Notes under the pieces: generated by a model
The model's database searches: none
The model's input: the letters and a program-made list of their open reading frames with translations, nothing else
What the model was told of the DNA's origin: nothing
Assembly: GCF_036985505.1 (NCBI RefSeq)
Contig: NZ_BTGQ01000002.1
Location: 372,001-436,000 of the forward strand
Origin: Croceitalea sp947503285
GTDB lineage: Bacteria; Bacteroidota; Bacteroidia; Flavobacteriales; Flavobacteriaceae
Reading direction: 5' to 3'
Length of the DNA: 64,000 nucleotides
In this document: piece after piece, positions 43,474 to 52,215 of the stretch
Position numbering within the stretch: the first letter of the stretch is position 1
Layout: every line of letters begins with the position of its first letter
Translations under genes and position numbers: made by a program

Positions 43474-45735
43474 ATGAATATGAATACCTATAGCAATACC
43501 ATTTTACCATACATCCCCTTCTTTTATGTGATATGGTCTGACGATTTGTTATCTACTTCTGAGATAGAAGTAATAAAGACAGCTGTTCAAGAAGATGTAT
43601 CATTGACCGATGCAGACAAGCAGAAGCTCAAAAGTTGGCTCGACCGAACAAAACCACCAACAAATGGGGAAATAAAGAATTGGCAAAAACTCATATCAAA
43701 GAGTAAGGCAACTTTGATTGAAAGTGAGGTTTACCCTTTGGAAGCTTTTTCACGTAAAGTCGCTAGTTATTACTGTGAATCATGTTCGGTGAACCGAAAT
43801 CTGAGGGAGATAGAGCTGAATTTAGGCATACAACCCAACCACTACAATCACCTGTTCCATATTGAGGTAGTACAGCAAGATTATTCAAACCATTACGATG
43901 GTACCGAAATCGATATATTACTCAACAAAGAACATGTAACGGAATTGAGGGAGTTCCGCAATTTTCTCAAGAAACCTATTTTCAAATGGAACGTCTATCG
44001 TGACAAAGAGGAAGCCCGAAAACTGGTATTGAAACAAGTACAATTATTGGCCTCTGAAGGCTGGGGCGCTTTAGCCTATCCAGCTGCCTATGGAGGAAAG
44101 GATAATATTGAAAGCTATGCCTCCATTTTTGAGCACTTAGTCTTTGTTGATGGTAGTCTTGCCGTTAAATTTGGGGTACAGTTCGGACTCTTCGGGGGGA
44201 GTATTCAAAACCTGGGTAGCGAACGACATCATCAAAAATATTTAAAAGAAGCCGGCACCACTGAATTATTAGGCTGTTTTGCCATGACGGAAACGGGTCA
44301 CGGAAGCAATGTGCGCGGTATAAAGACCACTGCTACTTATGTTCATAAGACCCAAAGCTTGGTCGTACATACCCCGGGTAAAAACGATAATAAAGAATAC
44401 ATTGGAAATGCCCTCCATTCTACTATGGCCTCTGTTTTTGCCCAACTCATCGTTGGTGGAAAAAATAAAGGTGTACATGCCATATTGGTTCCCTTACGAA
44501 ATGAAAAACATGAAGTTTTACCGGGAATAACAATTGAAGATAATGGGTATAAACTCGGTTTGAACGGCGTCGACAACGGTAAGATTTGGTTCAATCAGGT
44601 AAAAGTGCCCGTAGCGAACCTTTTGGATAAGTATGGGCAAATTGATGAAAATGGTGATTATCAATCAAAGATCAAAAATCCGAACAAACGTTTTTTCACC
44701 ATGCTAGGCACCCTTGTGGGCGGACGTATCTGTGTGGCCAAAGGAGCTTTGGCAGGGGCCAAAATGGCCTTGACCATAAGTGTTAAACATGCCCTTAAAA
44801 GAAGGCAGTTCAATGATTCCATCAAAGTTCAAGAAGATCTGTTGATGGACTATCCATCCCATCAATTGCGCTTGATCCCGAAAGTAGCCTCGACGTATGT
44901 GTATCATACGGCACTTCAAAAAGCAATGAACGTTTATGCGAGCAGTTCAGAGGACAAACGAAAAATAGAAACACAAGTGGCAGGCTTAAAAGCTATTATT
45001 ACCTGGTTCGCAACCGAAACAATCCAAGAATGCAGGGAGGCCTGTGGCGGAAAAGGATACCTACTGGAAAATAGGATCGCAGACCTTAAAAATGACACGG
45101 ATATTTTTACAACGTTTGAGGGTGACAACACGGTTTTATTGCAATTAGCCGCTAAAGGGGTACTTTCTGATTTTAAATCAGAATTGAATGCTGGCGGATT
45201 TCTCAGCGTTCTCAAATTACTTGGCGGGCGTTTTTCCGATAAGTTAACGACTATCAATCCGGCCTATTCCAATAAGGTCGACAAATCGCATTTGTACAAT
45301 CCAAAGTTTCATTTGCACGCCTTGGATTTTAGGTTACGGCGATTGACGGATTCAGCGGCAATGCGTATTCGCGATTACATTAAAAAAGGCGTACCCAGTT
45401 ATCAGGCATTTCTAAAGGTACAGACCCATTTATTAGCCTTGGGGAAAGCCTATAGCGAAGTTTTGGCCCTAAAATGGTATTATGAATTCGTTGCAACACA
45501 AAAAGAAGGGGATTACAAAAAATTGCTGTACCAACTTGGTGCCTTGCATGGTCTAAAAATCATACGACAAGATGCAACTTGGTATTTGGAACAAGGTTAC
45601 ATAGGAAGCACGAAATCAAAAGCGATACGACAACGTGTTGAGCGGTTGAGCACGGAACTCAGACCACATGTGAATTCTTTAGTTGATGGGTTCGGAATAC
45701 CAGATAATTTAGTGACCGCCCCGATTGCAAACTAA
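43474..45735 (+). CDS. Acyl-CoA dehydrogenase/acyl-CoA oxidase family protein
   Basis: This 753-residue protein is longer than acyl-CoA dehydrogenases (about 380-600) and close to acyl-CoA oxidases. An N-terminal helical extension of about 130 residues precedes the dehydrogenase core, in which FAMTETGHGSNVRGIKTTATY, the FAD-binding region QREACGGKGYL-like (ECREACGGKGYLLENR) and FEGDNTVL are visible. A C-terminal acyl-CoA oxidase helical domain follows. It should oxidise acyl-CoA to trans-2-enoyl-CoA with transfer of electrons to oxygen (oxidase) or ETF. Substrate chain length cannot be inferred. It diverges from ruvB and converges on the DUF2807 gene, overlapping its stop by four bases. Confidence 0.9.
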   Translation: MNMNTYSNTILPYIPFFYVIWSDDLLSTSEIEVIKTAVQEDVSLTDADKQKLKSWLDRTKPPTNGEIKNWQKLISKSKATLIESEVYPLEAFSRKVASYYCESCSVNRNLREIELNLGIQPNHYNHLFHIEVVQQDYSNHYDGTEIDILLNKEHVTELREFRNFLKKPIFKWNVYRDKEEARKLVLKQVQLLASEGWGALAYPAAYGGKDNIESYASIFEHLVFVDGSLAVKFGVQFGLFGGSIQNLGSERHHQKYLKEAGTTELLGCFAMTETGHGSNVRGIKTTATYVHKTQSLVVHTPGKNDNKEYIGNALHSTMASVFAQLIVGGKNKGVHAILVPLRNEKHEVLPGITIEDNGYKLGLNGVDNGKIWFNQVKVPVANLLDKYGQIDENGDYQSKIKNPNKRFFTMLGTLVGGRICVAKGALAGAKMALTISVKHALKRRQFNDSIKVQEDLLMDYPSHQLRLIPKVASTYVYHTALQKAMNVYASSSEDKRKIETQVAGLKAIITWFATETIQECREACGGKGYLLENRIADLKNDTDIFTTFEGDNTVLLQLAAKGVLSDFKSELNAGGFLSVLKLLGGRFSDKLTTINPAYSNKVDKSHLYNPKFHLHALDFRLRRLTDSAAMRIRDYIKKGVPSYQAFLKVQTHLLALGKAYSEVLALKWYYEFVATQKEGDYKKLLYQLGALHGLKIIRQDATWYLEQGYIGSTKSKAIRQRVERLSTELRPHVNSLVDGFGIPDNLVTAPIAN

Positions 45736-46556
45736 TTCTTCTTCTTAATCAATTGAGAGGTATCCAAGAAATCAAGTATCGTGATTTTAGGTTCCCCGTA
45801 GAGGTATGTTTTTGCATCACCACTTGATTGCAACTCAAACTCCATTGTAGCATATATCCTTGCCAATGGCGAACCCTCTATTTGCAAAGAGGCACTTTGG
45901 GTTTGCAGCTTTTCACCTCGAAACTTGGTATCATCAACTAGTTTCAAAATTAGTTTATCCGTCGTACCCTCTATATCCAAGGTTGCATTATTCGCTAGTT
46001 CTATATTCTTGGCACCACTAACACCGTACAACCTTGCATCTGCTTTATGCTTCATACTGACGTTTACGGAATCTACATCCAGATTAAAATTAGCGGTACT
46101 CGTGTCTTCTAAATTGATATTAGCTATAAATGCGTTCACCTCGACATCGAGCTTTGAAGGCCCAAAAACGTTGATAAAAAGTTCATCGCTATTAAGGATG
46201 TCCTCACTATCGATTTTACCGTCCCTCATGGTGATGGCCTTAAGTTCTCGAAAGTTCACCGTAATCCCTAATTTTTTCTTTGCCGTGATGTCATAAAAAG
46301 AAGAGATTACCAAGGTACTATCGACCACCTTAAATTTCAAAACGTCAATTAAGTTATCATCTGCAATAATCTCATATCCCTCACCAAACGATTTTTTCAG
46401 TACAATGCTCAAATTATCATTAAGCTCTACGGCATTGAAGGGGGGCAGCTCTTCACGTACCTCGGTCACTTCCCTATTTCCTTTTATCTTAGGTCTTCGT
46501 TGCGCTGTACTTACAAAAGAAACACACAGTAAGCTTAATAAGAATATTTTTTTCAT
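45732..46556 (-). CDS. DUF2807 (head-GIN) domain-containing exported protein
   Basis: This 274-residue protein has a signal peptide (residues 1-18, LLSLLCVSFVSTAQ). The core has repeated short strands such as ELPPFNAVELNDNLSIVLKK, LKAITMRDGKI and ASLQIEGSPLARIYATMEFEL, the pattern of the putative auto-transporter adhesin head-GIN family, a right-handed beta-helix. Members are secreted or surface-attached in Bacteroidota; their function is unclear. The gene ends in a CTAA overlap with the acyl-CoA oxidase-like gene, so there is no room for a terminator between them. Confidence 0.85.
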   Translation of the reverse strand: MKKIFLLSLLCVSFVSTAQRRPKIKGNREVTEVREELPPFNAVELNDNLSIVLKKSFGEGYEIIADDNLIDVLKFKVVDSTLVISSFYDITAKKKLGITVNFRELKAITMRDGKIDSEDILNSDELFINVFGPSKLDVEVNAFIANINLEDTSTANFNLDVDSVNVSMKHKADARLYGVSGAKNIELANNATLDIEGTTDKLILKLVDDTKFRGEKLQTQSASLQIEGSPLARIYATMEFELQSSGDAKTYLYGEPKITILDFLDTSQLIKKKN

Positions 46557-46640
46557 TTCGTTACGATTTATTTTTCAATTCAAAAACTTGTTGCCGGTTC
46601 TAAAAAACAAAAAGCGAATTTCATACCAAATTAATCAAAT

Positions 46641-46673
46641 AAAAAAGCCATCCGGTATTTGGATGGCTTTTTT
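46641..46673 (-). terminator. Intrinsic terminator of the respiratory operon
   Basis: The 13-bp stem AAAAAAGCCATCC / GGATGGCTTTTTT (46641-46653 and 46661-46673) has a seven-base loop. It lies 21 bases after the oxidase subunit I stop and ends the act-cox transcript. Confidence 0.9.
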
Positions 46674-46694
46674 ATACGTATCTAAATGACACTA

Positions 46695-48518
46695 TTAATG
46701 ATGCATTTCTTCTTCTCCATCTTGTAATGGAATATGTTGAGGCACAAAATCTTGCCCTTCAATAATATACTCCCCATTCTCATAGGTTTTACTATAATCG
46801 TAAGCCCATCGGTGTACTTCAGGAATCTTACCTGGCCAATTGCCATGTATGTGCTCTTGAGGGGCTGTCCACTCCAATGTATTTGATTTCCAAGGATTTT
46901 GAGGTCCTTTTTCACCGTAGAAAATACTACTGATAAAATTATATACGAAAACCAGTTGCGCCAACCCAGCAATCAATGCAAAAACGGTCATCAATACCTG
47001 AACATTGGTCAATTCGTCAAACATAGGGAATGCCGTATTCTCATAATACCTTCTAGGCACCCCTGCCATACCGACGAAATGCATCGGAAAGAACACACCA
47101 TAAGCACATACCGCAGTGACCCAGAAGTGGATATAACCCAGATTCTTGTTCATCATTCGGCCATAGAACATTTTGGGAAACCAGTGATAGACCCCCGCAA
47201 ACAAACCATACAAAGCTGATATACCCATAACCAAATGGAAGTGCGCTACAACAAAGTACGTATCGTGTACATTGATATCAAGTGTACTATCACCTAAAAT
47301 AATACCTGTCAAACCACCTGTAATAAAAGTAGAGACCAGACCTATGGAAAATAGCATTGCGGGATTGAGCTGTAAATTACCTTTCCACAACGTTGTGATA
47401 TAATTAAACGCTTTTACGGCCGAAGGAATCGCGATTAATAAGGTCGTAAACGTAAACACGGAACCTAAGAACGGATTCATACCGGAAATAAACATATGGT
47501 GTCCCCAAACAATCGTCGATAGAAACGCAATTGCAAGTATGGAGGCAACCATGGCACGATAACCGAATATTGGTTTTCTGGCATTCGTAGACATTACCTC
47601 AGAGGTAATACCCAAGGCTGGTAGTAAGACAATATATACCTCAGGGTGCCCCAAGAACCAAAATAAGTGTTCGTAGAGTACGGGCGAACCACCTTGATAA
47701 TGCAAGACCTCACCTTGAATAAAAATATCGGAAAGGAAGAATGAGGTCCCAAAACTTCTATCCATAATCAGCAATAACGCAGCGGATAAAAGAACAGGAA
47801 ACGAAATGACACCAATGATAGCCGTTACGAAAAATGCCCAAATCGTTAGGGGAAGTCTAGTCATGGACATTCCCTTTGTTCTCAAATTCAATACGGTAAC
47901 GATGTAGTTCAAGGAACCCAAAAGTGATGACGCAATAAATATCGCCATTGAGACCAACCATAGTGTCATGCCCATACCAGAACCTGGTTGGGCCATCGGT
48001 AAGGCACTTAATGGAGGATAAATCGTCCAACCCGCTGCTGCAGGCCCTGCTTCGACGAACAATGAGATTACCATGATGACCGTAGAAACAAAGAACAACC
48101 AAAACGACAACATATTCAAAAAACCGGATGCCATATCACGGGCACCTATTTGTAATGGAATCAAAAGATTACTGAACGTTCCACTTAGCCCTGCGGTTAG
48201 TACGAAAAATACCATAATGGTACCGTGCATCGTAATCAATGCCAGATATACATCTGCATCCATTACACCGTCTGGGGCCCATTTACCCAATAAAGCTTGA
48301 AAGACCGAGAAAGACTCCCCAGGCCATGCCAATTGCATTCTGAACATCAATGACATTGCAATACCGATAAAACCCATGACCAAAACACCTGTAATAAGAT
48401 ATTGCTTCGCAATCATCTTATGGTCTTGGCTAAAGATATATTTGGTGATGAATGTTTCCTTATGATGATGTCCATGATCATCGTGTGCGTGATCGTCAAC
48501 GTGTGCTACTGCAGACAT
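46695..48518 (-). CDS. ctaD: Cytochrome c oxidase subunit I
   Basis: This is the catalytic subunit carrying heme a and the heme a3-CuB centre. The 607 residues contain about twelve to thirteen membrane helices; key landmarks are the low-spin heme region ITMHGTIMVFF, the CuB helix WFLGHPEVYIVLLPA, the HHMFISGMNP loop (CuB histidines) and FHLVMGISALYGL with heme histidines. A His/Asp-rich stretch (residues 6-20, HVDDHAHDDHGHHHK) precedes the first helix. It is the last gene of the act-cox operon and is followed by a terminator. Partner subunits III and IV are in the separate cluster at 21-23 kb. Confidence 0.97.
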   Translation of the reverse strand: MSAVAHVDDHAHDDHGHHHKETFITKYIFSQDHKMIAKQYLITGVLVMGFIGIAMSLMFRMQLAWPGESFSVFQALLGKWAPDGVMDADVYLALITMHGTIMVFFVLTAGLSGTFSNLLIPLQIGARDMASGFLNMLSFWLFFVSTVIMVISLFVEAGPAAAGWTIYPPLSALPMAQPGSGMGMTLWLVSMAIFIASSLLGSLNYIVTVLNLRTKGMSMTRLPLTIWAFFVTAIIGVISFPVLLSAALLLIMDRSFGTSFFLSDIFIQGEVLHYQGGSPVLYEHLFWFLGHPEVYIVLLPALGITSEVMSTNARKPIFGYRAMVASILAIAFLSTIVWGHHMFISGMNPFLGSVFTFTTLLIAIPSAVKAFNYITTLWKGNLQLNPAMLFSIGLVSTFITGGLTGIILGDSTLDINVHDTYFVVAHFHLVMGISALYGLFAGVYHWFPKMFYGRMMNKNLGYIHFWVTAVCAYGVFFPMHFVGMAGVPRRYYENTAFPMFDELTNVQVLMTVFALIAGLAQLVFVYNFISSIFYGEKGPQNPWKSNTLEWTAPQEHIHGNWPGKIPEVHRWAYDYSKTYENGEYIIEGQDFVPQHIPLQDGEEEMHH

Positions 48519-48559
48519 AATCGAATTTTTAAATTATTATTTCCTTTTTCTAGCTTAAT

Positions 48560-49744
48560 TTACTCCTTATCAATCTCTTGCTGAGCCTCCTCAACCATCT
48601 CCTCTAGCTGTTCCTCTGGTTTTTCAGCCGTTCCCTCGGTTTCTTCCTCTAAAGCAACTTCAACGGGTGATTCTTTGGTATCTTCATCCTTCATTACCGT
48701 CTCGGCAAATGTACCTTGCTCCGCAATCCATTTATTGTATTCCTCTTCGGTCTCAACAATAATCTTCATTTGCATATTGTAGTGTGATCTACCACATATT
48801 TTATTACAAAGCAACACATAGTCAAATTCCCATGGGTCTGAGTTCGGGTCGCCGCTTGCAGCCTTTTCAGCACGAATTGCATTTGTTCGCTTCACCTTAT
48901 CGACCACATCCGGTTTCAACCGCATCTCTTCGGTCGTAATGGTGGGTGTGAATGAAAACTGTGTGATCATACCTGGCACACAATTCATTTGGGCCCTAAA
49001 ATGTGGCATATATGCTGAATGCAAGACATCTTGTGAGCGCATGTAAAAATTCACCTTTCGACCAACGGGCAAATGCAACTCTTTTACGATTACGTCGTCA
49101 CCGGCGTTAGGGTCTGACTCGTCTAAACCCAAAACATTGGCCCTATCGATATCAATAAGACGAACGCTGGCGTCACCAAGAACATTATCTTGACCCCCAT
49201 ATCTTGCCGTCCAATTAAATTGTTGGGCGTAAAGCTCTACAATCAATGGATCATCGTCTTCATTCACGTCCATAATGTTTGTCCAAGAATACAATCCCCA
49301 GATAATCAAACCCGCCAATACGATTACCGGAATGATAGTCCAAATGAACTCTAACCTATCGTTATCGGCATAGAACAACGCTTTTTTTCCTTCTTCACCT
49401 CGATATTTATACCCAAAATAGTGCAACAATGCCTGTGTGATGGTCTGCACGAAAAAGATAATGGCAAATGATACCCACATCAAAGTGTCGTATTCGCCAC
49501 CATGGGCCGATGCGGCTTCTGGCAACAATACCTTGGTATATTTGGCAAAACTAAAGATAGTAATACCATAAATAAAAATCAAGAAACCAAATAATAGGTA
49601 ACCATTGTTCTTATTATCGGTATCGTTTGCAATTTGTGCATTCGTTGTAGTCGCCCCTAGCTGTGACAATTCAAATATCTTGGTCATTTGCCAGATTGCA
49701 ATTGCCACTAAAACTAGAACTGTTAATATTAATAATGTCGTCAT
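48560..49744 (-). CDS. ctaC: Cytochrome c oxidase subunit II
   Basis: Subunit II receives electrons at the binuclear CuA site. The 394-residue protein has one helix at the very N-terminus and two more (about 45-70 and 78-100, then 130-150), followed by a periplasmic cupredoxin domain. CuA ligands are seen in DVLHSAYMPHFRAQMN and LLCNKICGRSHYNMQM (C-x3-C, His, Met). An acidic tail follows (about 340-394, many Glu). The unusually long N-terminal region compared with E. coli or mitochondrial forms is common in Bacteroidota. It is 41 bases upstream of subunit I and 25 bases downstream of actF. Confidence 0.96.
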   Translation of the reverse strand: MTTLLILTVLVLVAIAIWQMTKIFELSQLGATTTNAQIANDTDNKNNGYLLFGFLIFIYGITIFSFAKYTKVLLPEAASAHGGEYDTLMWVSFAIIFFVQTITQALLHYFGYKYRGEEGKKALFYADNDRLEFIWTIIPVIVLAGLIIWGLYSWTNIMDVNEDDDPLIVELYAQQFNWTARYGGQDNVLGDASVRLIDIDRANVLGLDESDPNAGDDVIVKELHLPVGRKVNFYMRSQDVLHSAYMPHFRAQMNCVPGMITQFSFTPTITTEEMRLKPDVVDKVKRTNAIRAEKAASGDPNSDPWEFDYVLLCNKICGRSHYNMQMKIIVETEEEYNKWIAEQGTFAETVMKDEDTKESPVEVALEEETEGTAEKPEEQLEEMVEEAQQEIDKE

Positions 49745-49769
49745 TCTCTAACTGATTTCGCTTACAATT

Positions 49770-51104
49770 TTAGTAATGAAAATGTTTACTTTCCTCAATA
49801 AATGGATTTCGTTTCGGAGTCAGGTCCTCTTTGGTCAAGGCGTTGAATACCCAGAAAATAAATAGACCTGCAAAAAATAGGATTCCCCCGATTTCAGGAA
49901 CTCCAAGATACCACTGATCTCCTACGGTAGCCGGCATAACCATATTGAACACATCCATATAGTGGCCAAAAAGGATTATAATACCCGCCATCACGACAAA
50001 CCAGTTGACACGTTTAAAATCACTGTTCATCAATACCAATAACGGAAATATAAAGTTCAACACCAGCATACCGAAAAATGGTATTTTGTAGTCTTCTATT
50101 CGTGTAACGAAGTAAGTAACCTCCTCCGGAATATTGGCATACCAAATCAACATAAATTGACTGAACCATAGGTAGGTCCAAAAAATACTTATCCCGAACA
50201 TAAACTTGGCCAAATCATGGATATGACTGTTATTTACCTCTGGCAAAAGACCTTTTGATTTTAGGTAGATCGTTACCAAGGCGATAACCGTAATACCCGA
50301 AACAAACATACTGGCAAAGACATACCAACCGAATAAGGTACTGAACCAATGCGGATCCAAACTCATTATCCAATCCCAAGACATCATTGATTCCGATATC
50401 AGGTAAAAGACCAAGAACGCCGCAGATATCCTGAAGTTCAATTTGAATTTGGAATTATCATCTGATTTGTCTTGCTCTAGGGAAAGCTTTCTAGAATATT
50501 GGCGATAAGCAATCCACCCCCCTAAAAAGATAGCGGCCCTAATCAAGAAAAAAGTAGGGTTTAAATACCCTTGTTTTCCCTGCAATAATTCGTCGTGCGC
50601 CACCACTTCGGCATCCATCCATGTAAACATATGGTTCATATGTAATACCGACAGTACCAAGATTACGAATACGATAATCCCCCCTGGAACAATATAAGAG
50701 GTAATACCCTCCATAACCCTGAACAGTAGTGGTGACCAACCTGCTTGCGCCGCCCGTTGTATGGCATAAAATGCCAACACCCCGAGGGATATCATAAAAA
50801 AGAAGAAAGCAGCTACATATAATGCCGACCATGGCCTATTCTGTAATTGGTGTAATACATGCTCGTCATGACTTGCAGAATGACCAGCAGCTTCATCACC
50901 GTGCGTATCGGCACCCGAATGGGAATCACCATGACCCACTTCAGCACCATGACCACCCCCGTGGCCATCATCATGTGAAGCAACTATTGCCTTTGCTTCC
51001 TCAACGGTACTTGGAGCACTTAAAAACCCTGTTATCAAGCAAATAGCCCCAACGGCCATTAAGATATAAGAAGTAATTTTTAATCTATTTGAAAACGTGT
51101 ACAT
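49770..51104 (-). CDS. actF: Alternative complex III subunit ActF
   Basis: This 444-residue quinol:cytochrome c oxidoreductase membrane subunit has about ten helices, including a first one at about 10-30. Between helices one and two lies a His/Gly/Asp-rich loop (about 44-85, with HDDGHGGGHG and GHGDSHSG). Later helices contain the usual ActF/ActC-like patterns (MSWDWIMSLDPHWFSTLFGWYVF). In ACIII, ActF is one of two large integral subunits (with ActC) that frame the menaquinol site. The gene follows actE by 12 bases and precedes the oxidase subunit II gene. Confidence 0.93.
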   Translation of the reverse strand: MYTFSNRLKITSYILMAVGAICLITGFLSAPSTVEEAKAIVASHDDGHGGGHGAEVGHGDSHSGADTHGDEAAGHSASHDEHVLHQLQNRPWSALYVAAFFFFMISLGVLAFYAIQRAAQAGWSPLLFRVMEGITSYIVPGGIIVFVILVLSVLHMNHMFTWMDAEVVAHDELLQGKQGYLNPTFFLIRAAIFLGGWIAYRQYSRKLSLEQDKSDDNSKFKLNFRISAAFLVFYLISESMMSWDWIMSLDPHWFSTLFGWYVFASMFVSGITVIALVTIYLKSKGLLPEVNNSHIHDLAKFMFGISIFWTYLWFSQFMLIWYANIPEEVTYFVTRIEDYKIPFFGMLVLNFIFPLLVLMNSDFKRVNWFVVMAGIIILFGHYMDVFNMVMPATVGDQWYLGVPEIGGILFFAGLFIFWVFNALTKEDLTPKRNPFIEESKHFHY

Positions 51105-51116
51105 ACTTTCTGTTTT

Positions 51117-51695
51117 CTATTTTGTTAGGTCTGACTTTAATTTCATGACGTATTCAGCTACTTGCCAGAGCTCTTTTTCGCTACTCATCTGCGCCGCGTA
51201 AGAACCCATTGAATTTAGACCGTAATACATGGTATGGTACGTGCTCCCTACGGTGATATTACGTGCTGCATCATCATAGCTAGGTACTCCCAATATTTTT
51301 TCACGTTTGACCAATACTCCTTGTCCAGCACCTCTCGGCCCATGGCATACCATACAATAGACAGCGTAAAGTTCGGCACCCTTGACCAAGTTTTCATCCC
51401 GACCCAATGAATCTAAAGGACTTGGTTGCAATCTTGCCAATTCTTTGCCTTCGGGGGTGTTCTCGAATTCGTAAGGCATCCATTCCCTAGAAATCGTATT
51501 TTCTGCCGGCAACATCGCTTCCGTGCCCTGAGGAAAAAGACCGTTGTCTACACCACCGTAGGTTTCATAACCTACAGGTTCATACATATTTGGCATGTAC
51601 TGATAATTGGGTTGGCTTTTATCAAAACAAGAGGTTGCACTTGCCAATAACACAATACCAAAAACTATTTTTACGAAGTGCTTCATGCTATTCAT
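51117..51695 (-). CDS. actE: Alternative complex III cytochrome c subunit ActE
   Basis: This 192-residue monoheme cytochrome c is a predicted lipoprotein (lipobox ATSC, Cys23, counted from the ATG at 51695; the ATG at 51686 is equally possible and would begin the signal peptide directly). Heme-binding is at C-MV-C-H (Cys114, Cys117, His118), and a Met ligand is likely in GLNSMGSYAAQM near residue 170. It passes electrons from ActA toward the oxidase. It overlaps actD by eight bases at its 5' end, so the operon is tightly coupled here. Confidence 0.94.
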   Translation of the reverse strand: MNSMKHFVKIVFGIVLLASATSCFDKSQPNYQYMPNMYEPVGYETYGGVDNGLFPQGTEAMLPAENTISREWMPYEFENTPEGKELARLQPSPLDSLGRDENLVKGAELYAVYCMVCHGPRGAGQGVLVKREKILGVPSYDDAARNITVGSTYHTMYYGLNSMGSYAAQMSSEKELWQVAEYVMKLKSDLTK

Positions 51696-52215
51696 CCTTT
51701 TCTGTAACTTTTACTTCAATTGCACCTGTATCCAACAATAGGTTTTTCAGGTCATCCTCATTATCGTGTATGCCAATTTCCATAAGAAATAAGTCATCGG
51801 TCGTTCTTTTATCTGGATTTTCGGCTTTCTTGAATGGCCACATCCTACTTCTCAAATAAAATGTGATTACCATTAAGTGGGCGGCGAAAAATACCGTAAG
51901 CTCGAACATTATCGGTACAAATGCAGGCATGTTCTCTAAATAACTGAAGCTCGGCTTACCACCAATATCTTGGGGCCAATCTTCTATCATGATGTAGTTC
52001 ATCATCACAATTGCCACTGTAAGCCCTAAGCAACCATACATGAAAGAGGTGATTGCGATTCGGGTATCTTCCAACCCCATTGCCTTATCAAGCCCATGTA
52101 CCGGAAAAGGGGTGTACACTTCTTCGATGTGATGATGTGCGGCACGTACTTTTTTTACGGCATGCATTAATATATCATCATCGTTGTAAACCGCGTGTAT
52201 AACTTTTGATGCCAT
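51688..52215 (-). CDS. actD: Alternative complex III subunit ActD (DUF3341)
   Basis: This 175-residue protein has two membrane helices (about 60-82 and 102-122) after a soluble N-terminal part (HAVKKVRAAHHHIEEVYTPFPVHGLDKAMG), the standard DUF3341/ActD pattern. ActD is a peripheral/membrane subunit of ACIII whose exact task is structural or in proton transfer. It shares one base with the end of actC (52215) and overlaps actE by eight bases. Confidence 0.94.
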   Translation of the reverse strand: MASKVIHAVYNDDDILMHAVKKVRAAHHHIEEVYTPFPVHGLDKAMGLEDTRIAITSFMYGCLGLTVAIVMMNYIMIEDWPQDIGGKPSFSYLENMPAFVPIMFELTVFFAAHLMVITFYLRSRMWPFKKAENPDKRTTDDLFLMEIGIHDNEDDLKNLLLDTGAIEVKVTEKDE

